DNA from: Paraburkholderia tropica
Lineage (GTDB): Bacteria > Pseudomonadota > Gammaproteobacteria > Burkholderiales > Burkholderiaceae
DNA length: 64,000 nucleotides
Direction of reading: 5' to 3'
Assembly: GCF_900109265.1 (NCBI RefSeq)
Contig: NZ_FNZM01000011.1
Location: 276,869 to 340,868 of the forward strand
Every line of letters starts with the position of its first letter. Position 1 is the first letter of the stretch. Positions 54,659 through 62,276 of this stretch are shown here, in pieces. The position numbers and the translations under genes are program-made. Under the pieces are notes generated by a model. It saw nothing but the letters and a program-made list of their open reading frames with translations. It was not told where the DNA came from and made no database searches.

Positions 54659-54670
54659 TTTTCATGAAAA
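54659..54670. promoter_or_regulatory. Palindrome TTTTCATGAAAA between divergent operons
   Basis: Perfect 12-bp palindrome in an AT-rich spot between the minus-strand acyl-CoA operon and the plus-strand GST gene. Possible operator of an unknown regulator. Confidence 0.35.
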
Positions 54671-54721
54671 CGGTTCGGCAATCCGGGATTGCCGCGCATC
54701 GCCCCCAAGGAGGAGACGAGG

Positions 54722-55363
54722 ATGATCAAGCTGCATGGTTTTGCGGTCTCGAACTACTACAACAAGGTGAAGTTCGTGCTGCTCGAGCACGGCATTCCGT
54801 TCGAGGAAGTGCTGACAAAGCTGCCGCTCGCCGAGGCGCAGCTCGCCGAATCGCCGGGCGGCAAGGTGCCCTACATCGAAACGGAGCAGGGCTTTCTGTG
54901 CGAGTCGGAAGTGATTGTCGAGTATCTGGCGGCGCGCTTTCCGGAGAAGCGCATCTTCGCGGCCGATCCGTGGCAGGCCGCGAAGGAACGCGAGCTGATC
55001 ACCTTCATCGAAACGCATCTGGAGCTGGTCGCGCGCGAGCTGTACGGCGAGGCGTTCTTCGGCGGCAAGGCCAGCGACGAAGTGAAGGCGACGGTCGAAA
55101 AGCGCCTGAACCGCTATGTGGCGAGCTTCAAGCGGCTCGCGAAGTTCGCGCCGTACGTGGGCGGCGAGCAGTTCGGCGTGGCCGACATGGCGGCGTTCGT
55201 GAGCCTGCCGCTCGTCGGCATGGCGACGCAGAAGGTCTACGGCCGCGATTTCCTCGCCGAGGCCGGCGTGGACTGGAAGGCGTACGTCAAGCTCGTGAGC
55301 GAGCGCCCGGCCGCGCAGCGCGTGGGCGCCGACCGCAAGGCGTACCTCGAAGCGAACGCGTAA
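54722..55363 (+). CDS. Glutathione S-transferase
   Basis: 213 residues. The thioredoxin-like domain (MIKLHGFAVSNYYNKVKFVLLEHG) and the helical C-terminal domain (residues 90-210) are complete. The SPGGKVPYIETEQGFLCESEVIVEYLA stretch holds the glutathione-binding cis-proline and glutamate-serine pair. An AAGGAGGAGACGAGG purine-rich site lies upstream. The specific substrate is unknown. Confidence 0.92.
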   Translation: MIKLHGFAVSNYYNKVKFVLLEHGIPFEEVLTKLPLAEAQLAESPGGKVPYIETEQGFLCESEVIVEYLAARFPEKRIFAADPWQAAKERELITFIETHLELVARELYGEAFFGGKASDEVKATVEKRLNRYVASFKRLAKFAPYVGGEQFGVADMAAFVSLPLVGMATQKVYGRDFLAEAGVDWKAYVKLVSERPAAQRVGADRKAYLEANA

Positions 55364-55457
55364 CGCGCGCAAGCGCGCCCTGCCGTGCGATGACCGGACA
55401 CGCCTCAAGGCGGTTCGCGGCGTCATCGCGCTGGCGGGGCGGCGGGATGTTACGCGC

Positions 55458-56651
55458 TCAGAGCCGCGCGAGCCGTTCGAGCGCGCTGGCGAGGGTGCTC
55501 TCCTGCTTGGCGAAGCAAAAGCGCACCACGCCCGATTCGTGCGACTCGTGATAGAACGCCGACACCGGAATAGCCGCCACGCCAATCTCCGAAGTGAGCC
55601 ACTTCGAGAACTCCGCTTCGGGCAGGTCGCTGATCGCCGAATAATCGACGCACTGGAAGTAGGTGCCTTCGCACGGCAGCAGCTTGAAGCGCGAGTTCGC
55701 GAGGCCAGCGCGGAAGAAGTCGCGCTTGCGCTGATAGAACGCGGGCAGGTCCAGATACGGCTGCGGATCGCGCAGATACTGCGCCAGACCCACCTGCATC
55801 GGCGTATTCACCGTGAACACGTTGAACTGATGCACCTTGCGGAATTCGGCCGTGAGCGGCGCGGGCGCGGCCACGTAGCCCACTTTCCAGCCGGTCACGT
55901 GAAACGTCTTGCCGAAGCTCGACACGATGAAGCTGCGCGCGGCCAGTTCCGGATAGCGCGCCACGCTCTCGTGCGGCTGGCCGTCGTAGACCATGTGTTC
56001 GTAGACTTCGTCGGAGAGGATCAGCACGTTGGTGCCGCGCACGATCTCTTCGAGCTTGCGCATTTCCTCGGCGCGCCAGACCGTGCCGGTCGGGTTGTGC
56101 GGCGTGTTGATGAGGATCAGGCGCGTTTTCGGCGTGATGGCCGCGGCGAGGCGGTCGAACGGAATCGCGTAATCGGGCGCTTCGAGCGTCACGAACACGG
56201 GCTTGCCGCCCGCGAGTTCGATCGACGGCAGATAGCTGTCGTAGGTCGGCTCGACCACGATCACTTCGTCGCCGGGATGCACGGTCGCGAGAATCGTCGT
56301 GAGGAGCGCCTGCGTGGCGCCCGCCGTCACCGTGATTTCGCTGTTGGCGTCGTAGCGGCGGCCGTAGACCTGCTCGATCTTGCCGGCGATCGCTTCGCGC
56401 AGCGCAGCGACGCCGGCCATCGGCGGATACTGGTTGTGCCCGTCGCGCATGGCTTGCGCCACCGCGTCGACGATGCGCGCATCGCAGTTGAAATCGGGGA
56501 AGCCCTGACCGAGATTGACCGCGCCCTTTTCGGCGGCGAGCGCGCTCATCACCGTGAAGATCGTCGTGCCGACGTCGGGCAGGCGCGACGGAAAAGAGGG
56601 CGTGAGCAGGTTCTGCGTCGACGGAGCTTGCGAAGGATGCGGTGCGTTCAT
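55458..56651 (-). CDS. Class I/II pyridoxal-phosphate aminotransferase (YbdL/kynurenine-aminotransferase type)
   Basis: 397 residues from ATG 56651. The PLP lysine is in SSFGKTFHVTGWKVGY (near residue 246); NTPHNPTG and LSDEVYEHMVYDG hold the other cofactor contacts. The family includes methionine aminotransferase YbdL and kynurenine/glutamine transaminases. A longer frame reaching 56777 is Pro-rich without homology. Substrate not certain. Confidence 0.9.
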   Translation of the reverse strand: MNAPHPSQAPSTQNLLTPSFPSRLPDVGTTIFTVMSALAAEKGAVNLGQGFPDFNCDARIVDAVAQAMRDGHNQYPPMAGVAALREAIAGKIEQVYGRRYDANSEITVTAGATQALLTTILATVHPGDEVIVVEPTYDSYLPSIELAGGKPVFVTLEAPDYAIPFDRLAAAITPKTRLILINTPHNPTGTVWRAEEMRKLEEIVRGTNVLILSDEVYEHMVYDGQPHESVARYPELAARSFIVSSFGKTFHVTGWKVGYVAAPAPLTAEFRKVHQFNVFTVNTPMQVGLAQYLRDPQPYLDLPAFYQRKRDFFRAGLANSRFKLLPCEGTYFQCVDYSAISDLPEAEFSKWLTSEIGVAAIPVSAFYHESHESGVVRFCFAKQESTLASALERLARL

Positions 56652-56724
56652 GGCGCGGTCGTCTGGAATCGGAGGAACAGGAAAGCCTGATTGTAGGGAA
56701 ATCGGCGCGGCTGCGTGCGCCGGT

Positions 56725-57216
56725 TCAGGCGGCGGCTTCGGCCGCGCCGCCCAGCCCGCATTCGGCGACGAACACATCGGGCGTGCCGATCCGGAAACCG
56801 AAGTCGCGCGCGATGCGCTTCGCGAGCTTGAGCACGGCGCGGTCCTTCGAGACCAGCCACGCCGCGCCGCTCGCGCGCGCGAGTTCGAGAAACTTCTGGT
56901 CGTCGCGGTCGCGGCATTGCGGCAGCGCGCGCGCGTCGGCGGGCAATTCGGGCGGCTCGATCAGCGAGACGAGCGGCGCAAGCGCGGCCAGCGCGCCGGC
57001 CTTGTCCACGCCGCGCCCCTGCAGATGCGGATAATCGAGCACGAACGCGAGCTCGCCGCGGCAGCGCGCGTCGATCAGCGCCGTGAGCGCGCCGCGTTCG
57101 AGCGCGGCGCGGATCGGCCGCGTGTGGGGATCGTCGAAGATGAGGATGTCGAGCCAGACATTGGAGTCGAGCACCACGATGGGCGCGTCGGGATTCCGGG
57201 GCGTAAAACCGGTCAT
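56725..57216 (-). CDS. PIN-domain ribonuclease-like protein (COG1569 type), orphan
   Basis: 163 residues. PIN-domain acidic residues are visible in VVLDSNVWLDIL (near residue 20), EL/DKA mid-protein and VSKDRAVLKLAKR (near residue 133). Related proteins are toxin components of toxin-antitoxin pairs, but no antitoxin gene is found on either side, so it is an orphan or a housekeeping member. The ATG at 57216 is chosen; an ATG at 57261 is possible. Confidence 0.8.
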   Translation of the reverse strand: MTGFTPRNPDAPIVVLDSNVWLDILIFDDPHTRPIRAALERGALTALIDARCRGELAFVLDYPHLQGRGVDKAGALAALAPLVSLIEPPELPADARALPQCRDRDDQKFLELARASGAAWLVSKDRAVLKLAKRIARDFGFRIGTPDVFVAECGLGGAAEAAA

Positions 57217-57228
57217 TCGTGAATTCGC

Positions 57229-57234
57229 TACAAT
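57229..57234 (+). promoter_or_regulatory. -10 element (TACAAT) of yaaA
   Basis: TACAAT 48 bp before the yaaA ATG. No good -35 at standard spacing. Confidence 0.4.
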
Positions 57235-57281
57235 CGGGCTTTCGCCTTTGAACATGGGCACCGCGTGCCCTGCAAGCCTCT

Positions 57282-58079
57282 ATGATAATCGTTCTGTCGC
57301 CGGCCAAATCGCTCGACTATGACACGCCGGCGCACGTCGACACCCACACCATCCCCGATTTCGTCGACGACGCGGCCGAGCTGATCGACGGCCTGCGCCG
57401 CCTGTCGCCGCAGCAGATCGGCACGTTGATGAGCATTTCCGACCCGCTCGCGCGCCTGAATTTCCAGCGTTACGCCGACTGGTCCACGCGCTTTAGCCAG
57501 AGCAACGCGAAGCAGGCCGTGCTCGCGTTCAACGGCGACGTGTACGAGGGTCTCGACGCCCGATCGCTTTCGCACGCCGACCTTGACTACGCGCAAAACC
57601 ACGTGCGCGTGCTTTCGGGTCTCTATGGCCTGCTGCGTCCGCTCGACCTGCTGCAACCGTATCGCCTGGAGATGGGCACGCGCTTCGAGAACGCGCGCGG
57701 CAAAGATCTCTACGCGTTCTGGGGCGAGCGCATCACGCACGCGCTCAACGCGCAGTTCGAGCACAACCACGCGAAGAGCGCGAAGCACGGCGCACGCGTG
57801 CTCGTGAATTGCGCGTCGAACGAATACTTCAAGGCCGTGAAGCCGAAGAAGCTCGACGCGCCTGTGATTACGCCGGTTTTCGAAGACTGGAAGGGCGGCC
57901 GCTACAAGATCATCAGCTTCCACGCGAAACGCGCGCGCGGTCTGATGGCGCGCTATGCGGTCGAGAACCGCATCGCCGAACCCGAAGCGCTCAAGGCCTT
58001 CGACAGCGAAGGCTATGCATTCGATGCGGGCGCATCGAACGATTCGACCTACGTATTCCGCCGTCGCATCGCCGATTGA
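57282..58079 (+). CDS. yaaA: Peroxide stress resistance protein YaaA (DUF328)
   Basis: 265 residues. The N-terminus MIIVLSPAKSLDY and the mid-protein LSGLYGLLRPLDLLQPYRLEMGT are the family signature. E. coli YaaA lowers free iron during hydrogen peroxide stress and can bind DNA. It diverges from the PIN gene. Its 3' end is followed by five GATTGA-like units each with a TGA. Confidence 0.95.
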   Translation: MIIVLSPAKSLDYDTPAHVDTHTIPDFVDDAAELIDGLRRLSPQQIGTLMSISDPLARLNFQRYADWSTRFSQSNAKQAVLAFNGDVYEGLDARSLSHADLDYAQNHVRVLSGLYGLLRPLDLLQPYRLEMGTRFENARGKDLYAFWGERITHALNAQFEHNHAKSAKHGARVLVNCASNEYFKAVKPKKLDAPVITPVFEDWKGGRYKIISFHAKRARGLMARYAVENRIAEPEALKAFDSEGYAFDAGASNDSTYVFRRRIAD

Positions 58080-58113
58080 GCGATTTGACCGATTGATAGA
58101 TTGACCGTTTGAG
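58073..58113 (+). repeat. 8-9-bp stop-containing repeats after yaaA
   Basis: CGATTGAG, CGATTTGAC, CGATTGAT, AGATTGAC and CGTTTGAG lie in a row. TGA occurs at 58077 (the real stop), 58086, 58094, 58102 and 58110. Confidence 0.8.
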
Positions 58114-58149
58114 CGGCGCGCGAGCACCGATCCAGCCAAGGATATTGCC

Positions 58150-59313
58150 ATGACGATTTCCATCTCCAGCCAGTTCGACGCGGGCGCGATCGAAGTGCTG
58201 TCGTGCGAGCAGCCCGACGACATCCGCCTGCGCGTGCGCCCCGACAATCAGTCCGAATTCGCGCAGTGGTTCTACTTCCGCCTGACGGGCGCGCGCGGCG
58301 AGCCGTGCACGATGACCTTCGAAAACGCATCGGCATGCGCGTTTCCCGAAGGCTGGCGCGACTATCAGGCCGTCGCGAGCTACGACCGCGTGAACTGGTT
58401 CCGCGTGCCGACCTCGTACGACGGCAAGGCGCTGACCATCGAGCACACGCCCGATTTCGACAGCATTTACTACGCGTATTTCGAGCCGTACGGCGAGGAG
58501 CGCCACTCGGAATTCCTCGGCGCGCTGCAGCAGTTGCCGCACGCCACGCTGAGCGAGCTCGGCCAGAGCGTCGAGGGCCGGCCGATGTCGCTGCTCTCGC
58601 TCGGCATGCCCGGCGACACCACGCCCGAAGGCAAGCCCAAGCAGACCGTGTGGATCATCGCGCGCCAGCATCCGGGCGAATCGATGGCCGAATGGTTCGT
58701 CGAAGGTCTCGTGAAGCGGCTGGCGGGTTGGGGCGACTGGTCGGGCGATCCGGTCGCGCGCAAGCTGCTCGACCGAGCGATTTTCCACATCGTGCCGAAC
58801 ATGAACCCGGACGGCAGCGTGCACGGCAATCTGCGCACGAACGCCGTGGGCGCGAACCTCAATCGCGAATGGATGGAGCCGGATGCGCAGCGCAGCCCGG
58901 AAGTGCTCGTGGTGCGCGACGCGATCGAGCAGACCGGCTGCGATCTGTTCTTCGACATTCACGGCGACGAAACGCTGCCTTATGTGTTCGTGGCGGGATC
59001 GGAAATGCTGCCGGGTTTCACGGATCAGCAGCGCACGGAGCAGAAGGCGTTCATCGACGCCTTCAAGATCGCGAGCCCCGACTTCCAGGACAAGCACGGC
59101 TACGAAGCGAGCCGCTATCGCGAGGACGCGCTCAAGCTGGCGTCGAAGTACATCGGCCATCGTTACGGCTGTCTCTCGCTCACGCTCGAAATGCCGTTCA
59201 AGGACAACGCGAATCTGCCCGACGAGCGCGTGGGCTGGAACGGCGAGCGCAGCGCGTCGCTCGGTGCGGCGATGCTGCAGGCCATTCTCCATCACGTTGA
59301 GACCTTCGCCTGA
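58150..59313 (+). CDS. M14-family carboxypeptidase (cytosolic carboxypeptidase-like)
   Basis: 387 residues, no signal peptide. An N-terminal beta-rich domain (about residues 1-130) precedes the zinc peptidase domain. Zinc ligands are RQHPGES (His and Glu near residues 176-179) and DIHGDE (His near residue 275), with NMNPDGSVHGNLRTNAVGANLNRE between; the catalytic glutamate lies in LTLEMPFKD. This is the architecture of cytosolic carboxypeptidases (CCP/AGTPBP1), which in eukaryotes trim tubulin. The bacterial substrate is unknown. Confidence 0.9.
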   Translation: MTISISSQFDAGAIEVLSCEQPDDIRLRVRPDNQSEFAQWFYFRLTGARGEPCTMTFENASACAFPEGWRDYQAVASYDRVNWFRVPTSYDGKALTIEHTPDFDSIYYAYFEPYGEERHSEFLGALQQLPHATLSELGQSVEGRPMSLLSLGMPGDTTPEGKPKQTVWIIARQHPGESMAEWFVEGLVKRLAGWGDWSGDPVARKLLDRAIFHIVPNMNPDGSVHGNLRTNAVGANLNREWMEPDAQRSPEVLVVRDAIEQTGCDLFFDIHGDETLPYVFVAGSEMLPGFTDQQRTEQKAFIDAFKIASPDFQDKHGYEASRYREDALKLASKYIGHRYGCLSLTLEMPFKDNANLPDERVGWNGERSASLGAAMLQAILHHVETFA

Positions 59314-59326
59314 GGTTCGCCTGACG
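59305..59326 (+). repeat. 11-bp duplication containing the stop of the M14 carboxypeptidase
   Basis: TTCGCCTGAGG followed by TTCGCCTGACG. The first TGA (59311-59313) is the real stop; the second lies 11 bp later in another frame. Confidence 0.85.
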
Positions 59327-59351
59327 GCATCGCCACGACGGTGACGATATG

Positions 59352-59390
59352 AAAAAGGGGGAAGCGGTGTGAGCCGCTTCCCCCTTTTTT
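59352..59390. terminator. Bidirectional terminator between carboxypeptidase and BspC-like genes
   Basis: Perfect 16-bp stem AAAAAGGGGGAAGCGG / CCGCTTCCCCCTTTTT with a 6-nt loop. It serves both convergent genes. Confidence 0.93.
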
Positions 59391-59427
59391 GTTCGCGCTG
59401 TTGTGTGCGTGAACTGTCGTGCCGCGC

Positions 59428-60135
59428 TTACTGCGCCGTCGACTTTTTCTTCGTCGACGACTTCTTCGCTGTGGCTTTCGCGGTGGACTTCGTGGTCGAT
59501 TTCGATGCGGACTTCGTGGCGCTCTTCGACGAGGTGGACGAGGACTTGTGGCTGGACTTGCTCGTCGACTTCTTCGTCGTGCCCTTGCTCTTGCCGGTCG
59601 CCTTTTTCGACTTGGCGGTGTGTTTGCCGCTCACGTGCGCCGCGCCGGGCGACGCGCTGCTGCGCTCGCTGCGCGCACGTGCGGGCGGTTCGGGATCGTT
59701 CCAGCTGAAGGCGAGGATCTGCTGACCGACGTAGCCGCAACGGAATTTGAGATCGTACGGCGCGTGGCTGCTGTCTTGCGGAATGCCGATGCCGTCGACG
59801 GTGACGATCGTATCAACCTTCACGCGCTGCTTGCCTTCATCGAAGGAATCGTTCCAGGGCGTGACGGTGGCGTGCGCGCTATCGAAGGAACTGGGCGGGA
59901 ATTCGACGTGATCGAGCACACTCGACGTGCCGGCGATGAAGTTGCCGTGCGCGGCGCAACGCGCGACCAGCGGATCGGCATGCATCTGCGTGACGTAGGT
60001 GTTGACGAGATCGTTTTGCTGCTCGAGCTGATCGGCCTCGGCGGGCAGCGTGCAGACGAGCATCAGGCTCGCGGCGCAGGCGACCAGTCGGCCTCCAGTA
60101 CGCAGCAACTGGCGGAAAGCGATGTTGCGGTCCAT
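59428..60135 (-). CDS. Secreted BspC-like protein with Lys/Ser/Thr-rich tail
   Basis: 235 residues. A signal peptide covers about residues 1-34 (LVACAASLMLVCTLPAEA). A compact domain of about 115 residues with a cysteine pair (RCAAH and FRCGY) follows; I match it tentatively to the Burkholderia BspC family. The last 75 residues are a low-complexity Lys/Ser/Thr/Ala tail, like histone H1, strongly positive. A promoter-like TTGAAC-17-CATCTT lies on the minus strand at 60202-60174. Function unknown; the basic tail could bind nucleic acid or the cell surface. Confidence 0.72.
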   Translation of the reverse strand: MDRNIAFRQLLRTGGRLVACAASLMLVCTLPAEADQLEQQNDLVNTYVTQMHADPLVARCAAHGNFIAGTSSVLDHVEFPPSSFDSAHATVTPWNDSFDEGKQRVKVDTIVTVDGIGIPQDSSHAPYDLKFRCGYVGQQILAFSWNDPEPPARARSERSSASPGAAHVSGKHTAKSKKATGKSKGTTKKSTSKSSHKSSSTSSKSATKSASKSTTKSTAKATAKKSSTKKKSTAQ

Positions 60136-60202
60136 CTGATTGTTCTGGATGAGGGTGGAACGTCTGGCACCGTAAGATGCTGCGCTGCGTGGTTGAGTTC
60201 AA

Positions 60203-60360
60203 TCCTGAAACAATTATTTCGCGCGTTGCCCTCGTGGGATCGACCGTTGTTGCCGCACACGCACTGAGCGCGACGCGGCGTGTGGCCGCAGGCGCCGATT
60301 CATTCTAGCGTACGACCGGCGGACCGCAATCGAGGAAACCATCAGGGAGGCGACGCGTTG
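60203..60360. other. Intergenic region upstream of the BspC-like gene
   Basis: No gene found. It holds a small hairpin with CACACGC/GCGTGTG arms near 60256-60285 and little else. The tandem repeat at 60361 begins at its right end. Confidence 0.45.
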
Positions 60361-60450
60361 CTTGCGTCAGCGTTGCTTAGGTGCTCTCAGGTGCTCTCAG
60401 GTGCTCTCAGGTGCTCTCAGGTGCGCTCGGTTTTGCTCAGCCTGGCTCAG
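60361..60450 (-). repeat. 10-bp stop-containing tandem array at the 3' end of the CbiM-like gene
   Basis: Nine 10-bp units on the minus strand. Four central units (60381-60420) are identical, CTGAGAGCAC; the others drift. The first (60450-60441, CTGAGCCAGG) contains the gene's own TGA. Eight of nine units hold TGA or TAA at the same position. Confidence 0.9.
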
Positions 60451-61130
60451 GTGCGAGGGCCGCCGAGGCGATAGCGTCGCACGTCGTAAGTCGTGACCCA
60501 CGCGGGACGGTAGACAGCGATCAGTGCGGTCGCCATGCCGGTGAACCAGGCCTCGCCGGACGCGAGCAGGAACACGCTGAACGCGTAGCCGGCCGGCACC
60601 GCGAGCATCGAGCCGTTGTTGAGCGCGATGTGCGTGCCGAGCGCGAGATACGCCGCGGCGGAGACGGCGATGGCAGGTGAGACGAAGCCCTGCCCGACGA
60701 TGAACATGAAGAGATTGCGCGGCAGCCAGGCCGTGAAGGCGCGCTGCAGCAACGCCGACAGGCAGACCGGAAACGCACCGTAGACGAGGAAGGTGAGCGC
60801 GACGCCGTCCCACGGCGAGTCGAACACCAGCGCCGCGAGGGCGACGACCACGGCCATGGCAATGAGCGCCAGGCCCCAGTCGAACAGCGTGACCACGAGG
60901 GTGGCGCCGAGCAGATGCAGCACGGTGCCGTCTTCGAGCCACGCGTTACTCGCCCACAGCACGGAGACGGCCACGATAATGGCGAGCCACACGTGCTGGA
61001 GCGTCGCGTCCTGCAGACGCTTGAACGGGTTGTTCCATAGCGCGAACGCGAGCAGACCCGCCGATGCAACCCATGCACCGACGATGACCCACAACGGTAG
61101 TGGCGTATAGAGGAACCCCATGAGCTTCAT
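60447..61130 (-). CDS. CbiM-like energy-coupling-factor permease family protein, atypical
   Basis: 227 residues, about seven membrane helices. It resembles the CbiM/NikM S-component of energy-coupling factor transporters. The canonical N-terminal MHI with metal-binding His2 is absent (it starts MKLMGFLYTPLP), and no CbiN, CbiQ or CbiO genes are adjacent. Nickel or cobalt transport is therefore doubtful. It starts 1 bp after the stop of a LuxR-type regulator, so the two form a unit. The 3' end carries a 10-bp repeat array. Confidence 0.78.
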   Translation of the reverse strand: MKLMGFLYTPLPLWVIVGAWVASAGLLAFALWNNPFKRLQDATLQHVWLAIIVAVSVLWASNAWLEDGTVLHLLGATLVVTLFDWGLALIAMAVVVALAALVFDSPWDGVALTFLVYGAFPVCLSALLQRAFTAWLPRNLFMFIVGQGFVSPAIAVSAAAYLALGTHIALNNGSMLAVPAGYAFSVFLLASGEAWFTGMATALIAVYRPAWVTTYDVRRYRLGGPRT

Positions 61131-61131
61131 A

Positions 61132-62070
61132 TTACTCGTTGGAGGGCAAAACGTGTGCGCTGCCTGGCGGCGCTTCGGGGTCTTCTGTATCGACGAGGGT
61201 GGTCCCGGGCGGGTTGCAGGGCGCGGGCGCCGTGTCGCCGTAAGGCGGCGTGGGCTCCGCGGCCATCGGTAGCGGCGCGAAGGTGTCGTCTGTCAGCAAC
61301 GGATAGCGGAACTCCGCTTCTACGCGGGCGCGCAGTGGCGTGGGGCCGTGTTCGCCATGTGCGGGTTTGCGCGGACTGTCGCGACGCGTGCGCAGCACCT
61401 GCAGCTGATTCGACAGCAAGCCGTTGTAGATCGCCACGGCCGCCGCCCGGTTGGGCGCGCCGAGTTGCTGGAAGATGCTCGCCAGGTGAACCTTGACCGT
61501 GCCTTCGCTGATGCCGAGTGCGCGCGCGATCATCTTGTTCGTGCTGCCCATATGCACGCAACGCAGGATCTGCTCCTGGCGCGGCGAGAGTGCCACCCGG
61601 GTCGAGAGTTTGCGCGGCAGTGGCATGCCGCGTGCATTGCGGCGTGGCGGAACCGGCCACGCACCGGGCGGGCAGAACGTCGGACCAAAGACATCGGCGG
61701 GCAGATGGTCGCCGCCAAGCAGAATCAGTTCGAGCAGTTTGACGATCAGAATCGAATCCGTGGTGCGGCGGATGATGCCGCGCGCGCCTTCGGAGAGGAG
61801 GGCGCGAACCTTATGCGGCGGTTCGGTGCGATCGACGAGCACGGCGATGGGCAGCGTGCGGTGCCGGCTCACGAACTGACGCAGTTCGCCGGCGACGATG
61901 CCGTCGTGCCAGTCGATCACGAACAGATTCGGGGTGAAACGTTGCGCCGCGCGTTCGGCGCTACGCCAGTCCGGGGCGTCGCTGAAACGCGCGCGACGGT
62001 CGATTTGTCTTAACAGCGCCTTGAGCCCTTCGCGCCGTTCGGCGTCCGGATTGAATACAGCAAACCGCAT
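61132..62070 (-). CDS. LuxR-type response regulator with degenerate receiver and long tail
   Basis: 312 residues from ATG 62070 (GGGAGGG upstream). A receiver-like domain at about residues 1-120 has FVIDWHDG at the phospho-aspartate position but lacks the usual lysine (GARGIIRRT). A LuxR/GerE helix-turn-helix follows at about residues 160-220 (LSPRQEQILRCVHMGSTNKMIARALGISEGTVKVHLASIFQQL). A further 90-residue Pro-rich tail is unusual. The stop is 1 bp from the CbiM-like start. The signal is unknown. Confidence 0.88.
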   Translation of the reverse strand: MRFAVFNPDAERREGLKALLRQIDRRARFSDAPDWRSAERAAQRFTPNLFVIDWHDGIVAGELRQFVSRHRTLPIAVLVDRTEPPHKVRALLSEGARGIIRRTTDSILIVKLLELILLGGDHLPADVFGPTFCPPGAWPVPPRRNARGMPLPRKLSTRVALSPRQEQILRCVHMGSTNKMIARALGISEGTVKVHLASIFQQLGAPNRAAAVAIYNGLLSNQLQVLRTRRDSPRKPAHGEHGPTPLRARVEAEFRYPLLTDDTFAPLPMAAEPTPPYGDTAPAPCNPPGTTLVDTEDPEAPPGSAHVLPSNE

Positions 62071-62165
62071 AACACTGCCCTCCCGTGTATTGCCTCTCGA
62101 AATGTTGTGCTGCGCGTACCTTCGGCACACGTCGCTCGAAACCGGAACTACCGCACCATGATGAC

Positions 62166-62189
62166 AAAAAGGCCGCCGTTTGACGGCCT
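62166..62189 (-). terminator. Second terminator after the DUF2863 gene
   Basis: On the minus strand AGGCCGTC / GGCGGCCT (8 bp, one G-U) with a 4-nt loop, then TTTTT. Confidence 0.75.
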
Positions 62190-62214
62190 GTCCAGATGGC
62201 GTAGGACGTAGGGC

Positions 62215-62241
62215 AAAAAAAAATCCCGCACAGTGGCGGGA
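62215..62241 (-). terminator. First terminator after the DUF2863 gene
   Basis: On the minus strand TCCCGC / GCGGGA with a 6-nt loop, then nine T. Confidence 0.9.
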
Positions 62242-62276
62242 CTTGGGATGCAGCGGGTAGGAATACGCCGCGTTGC

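Noticed and set aside
60381..60420. Direct repeats considered as a CRISPR array
   Set aside because: Units are 10 bp with no spacers and no cas genes nearby.
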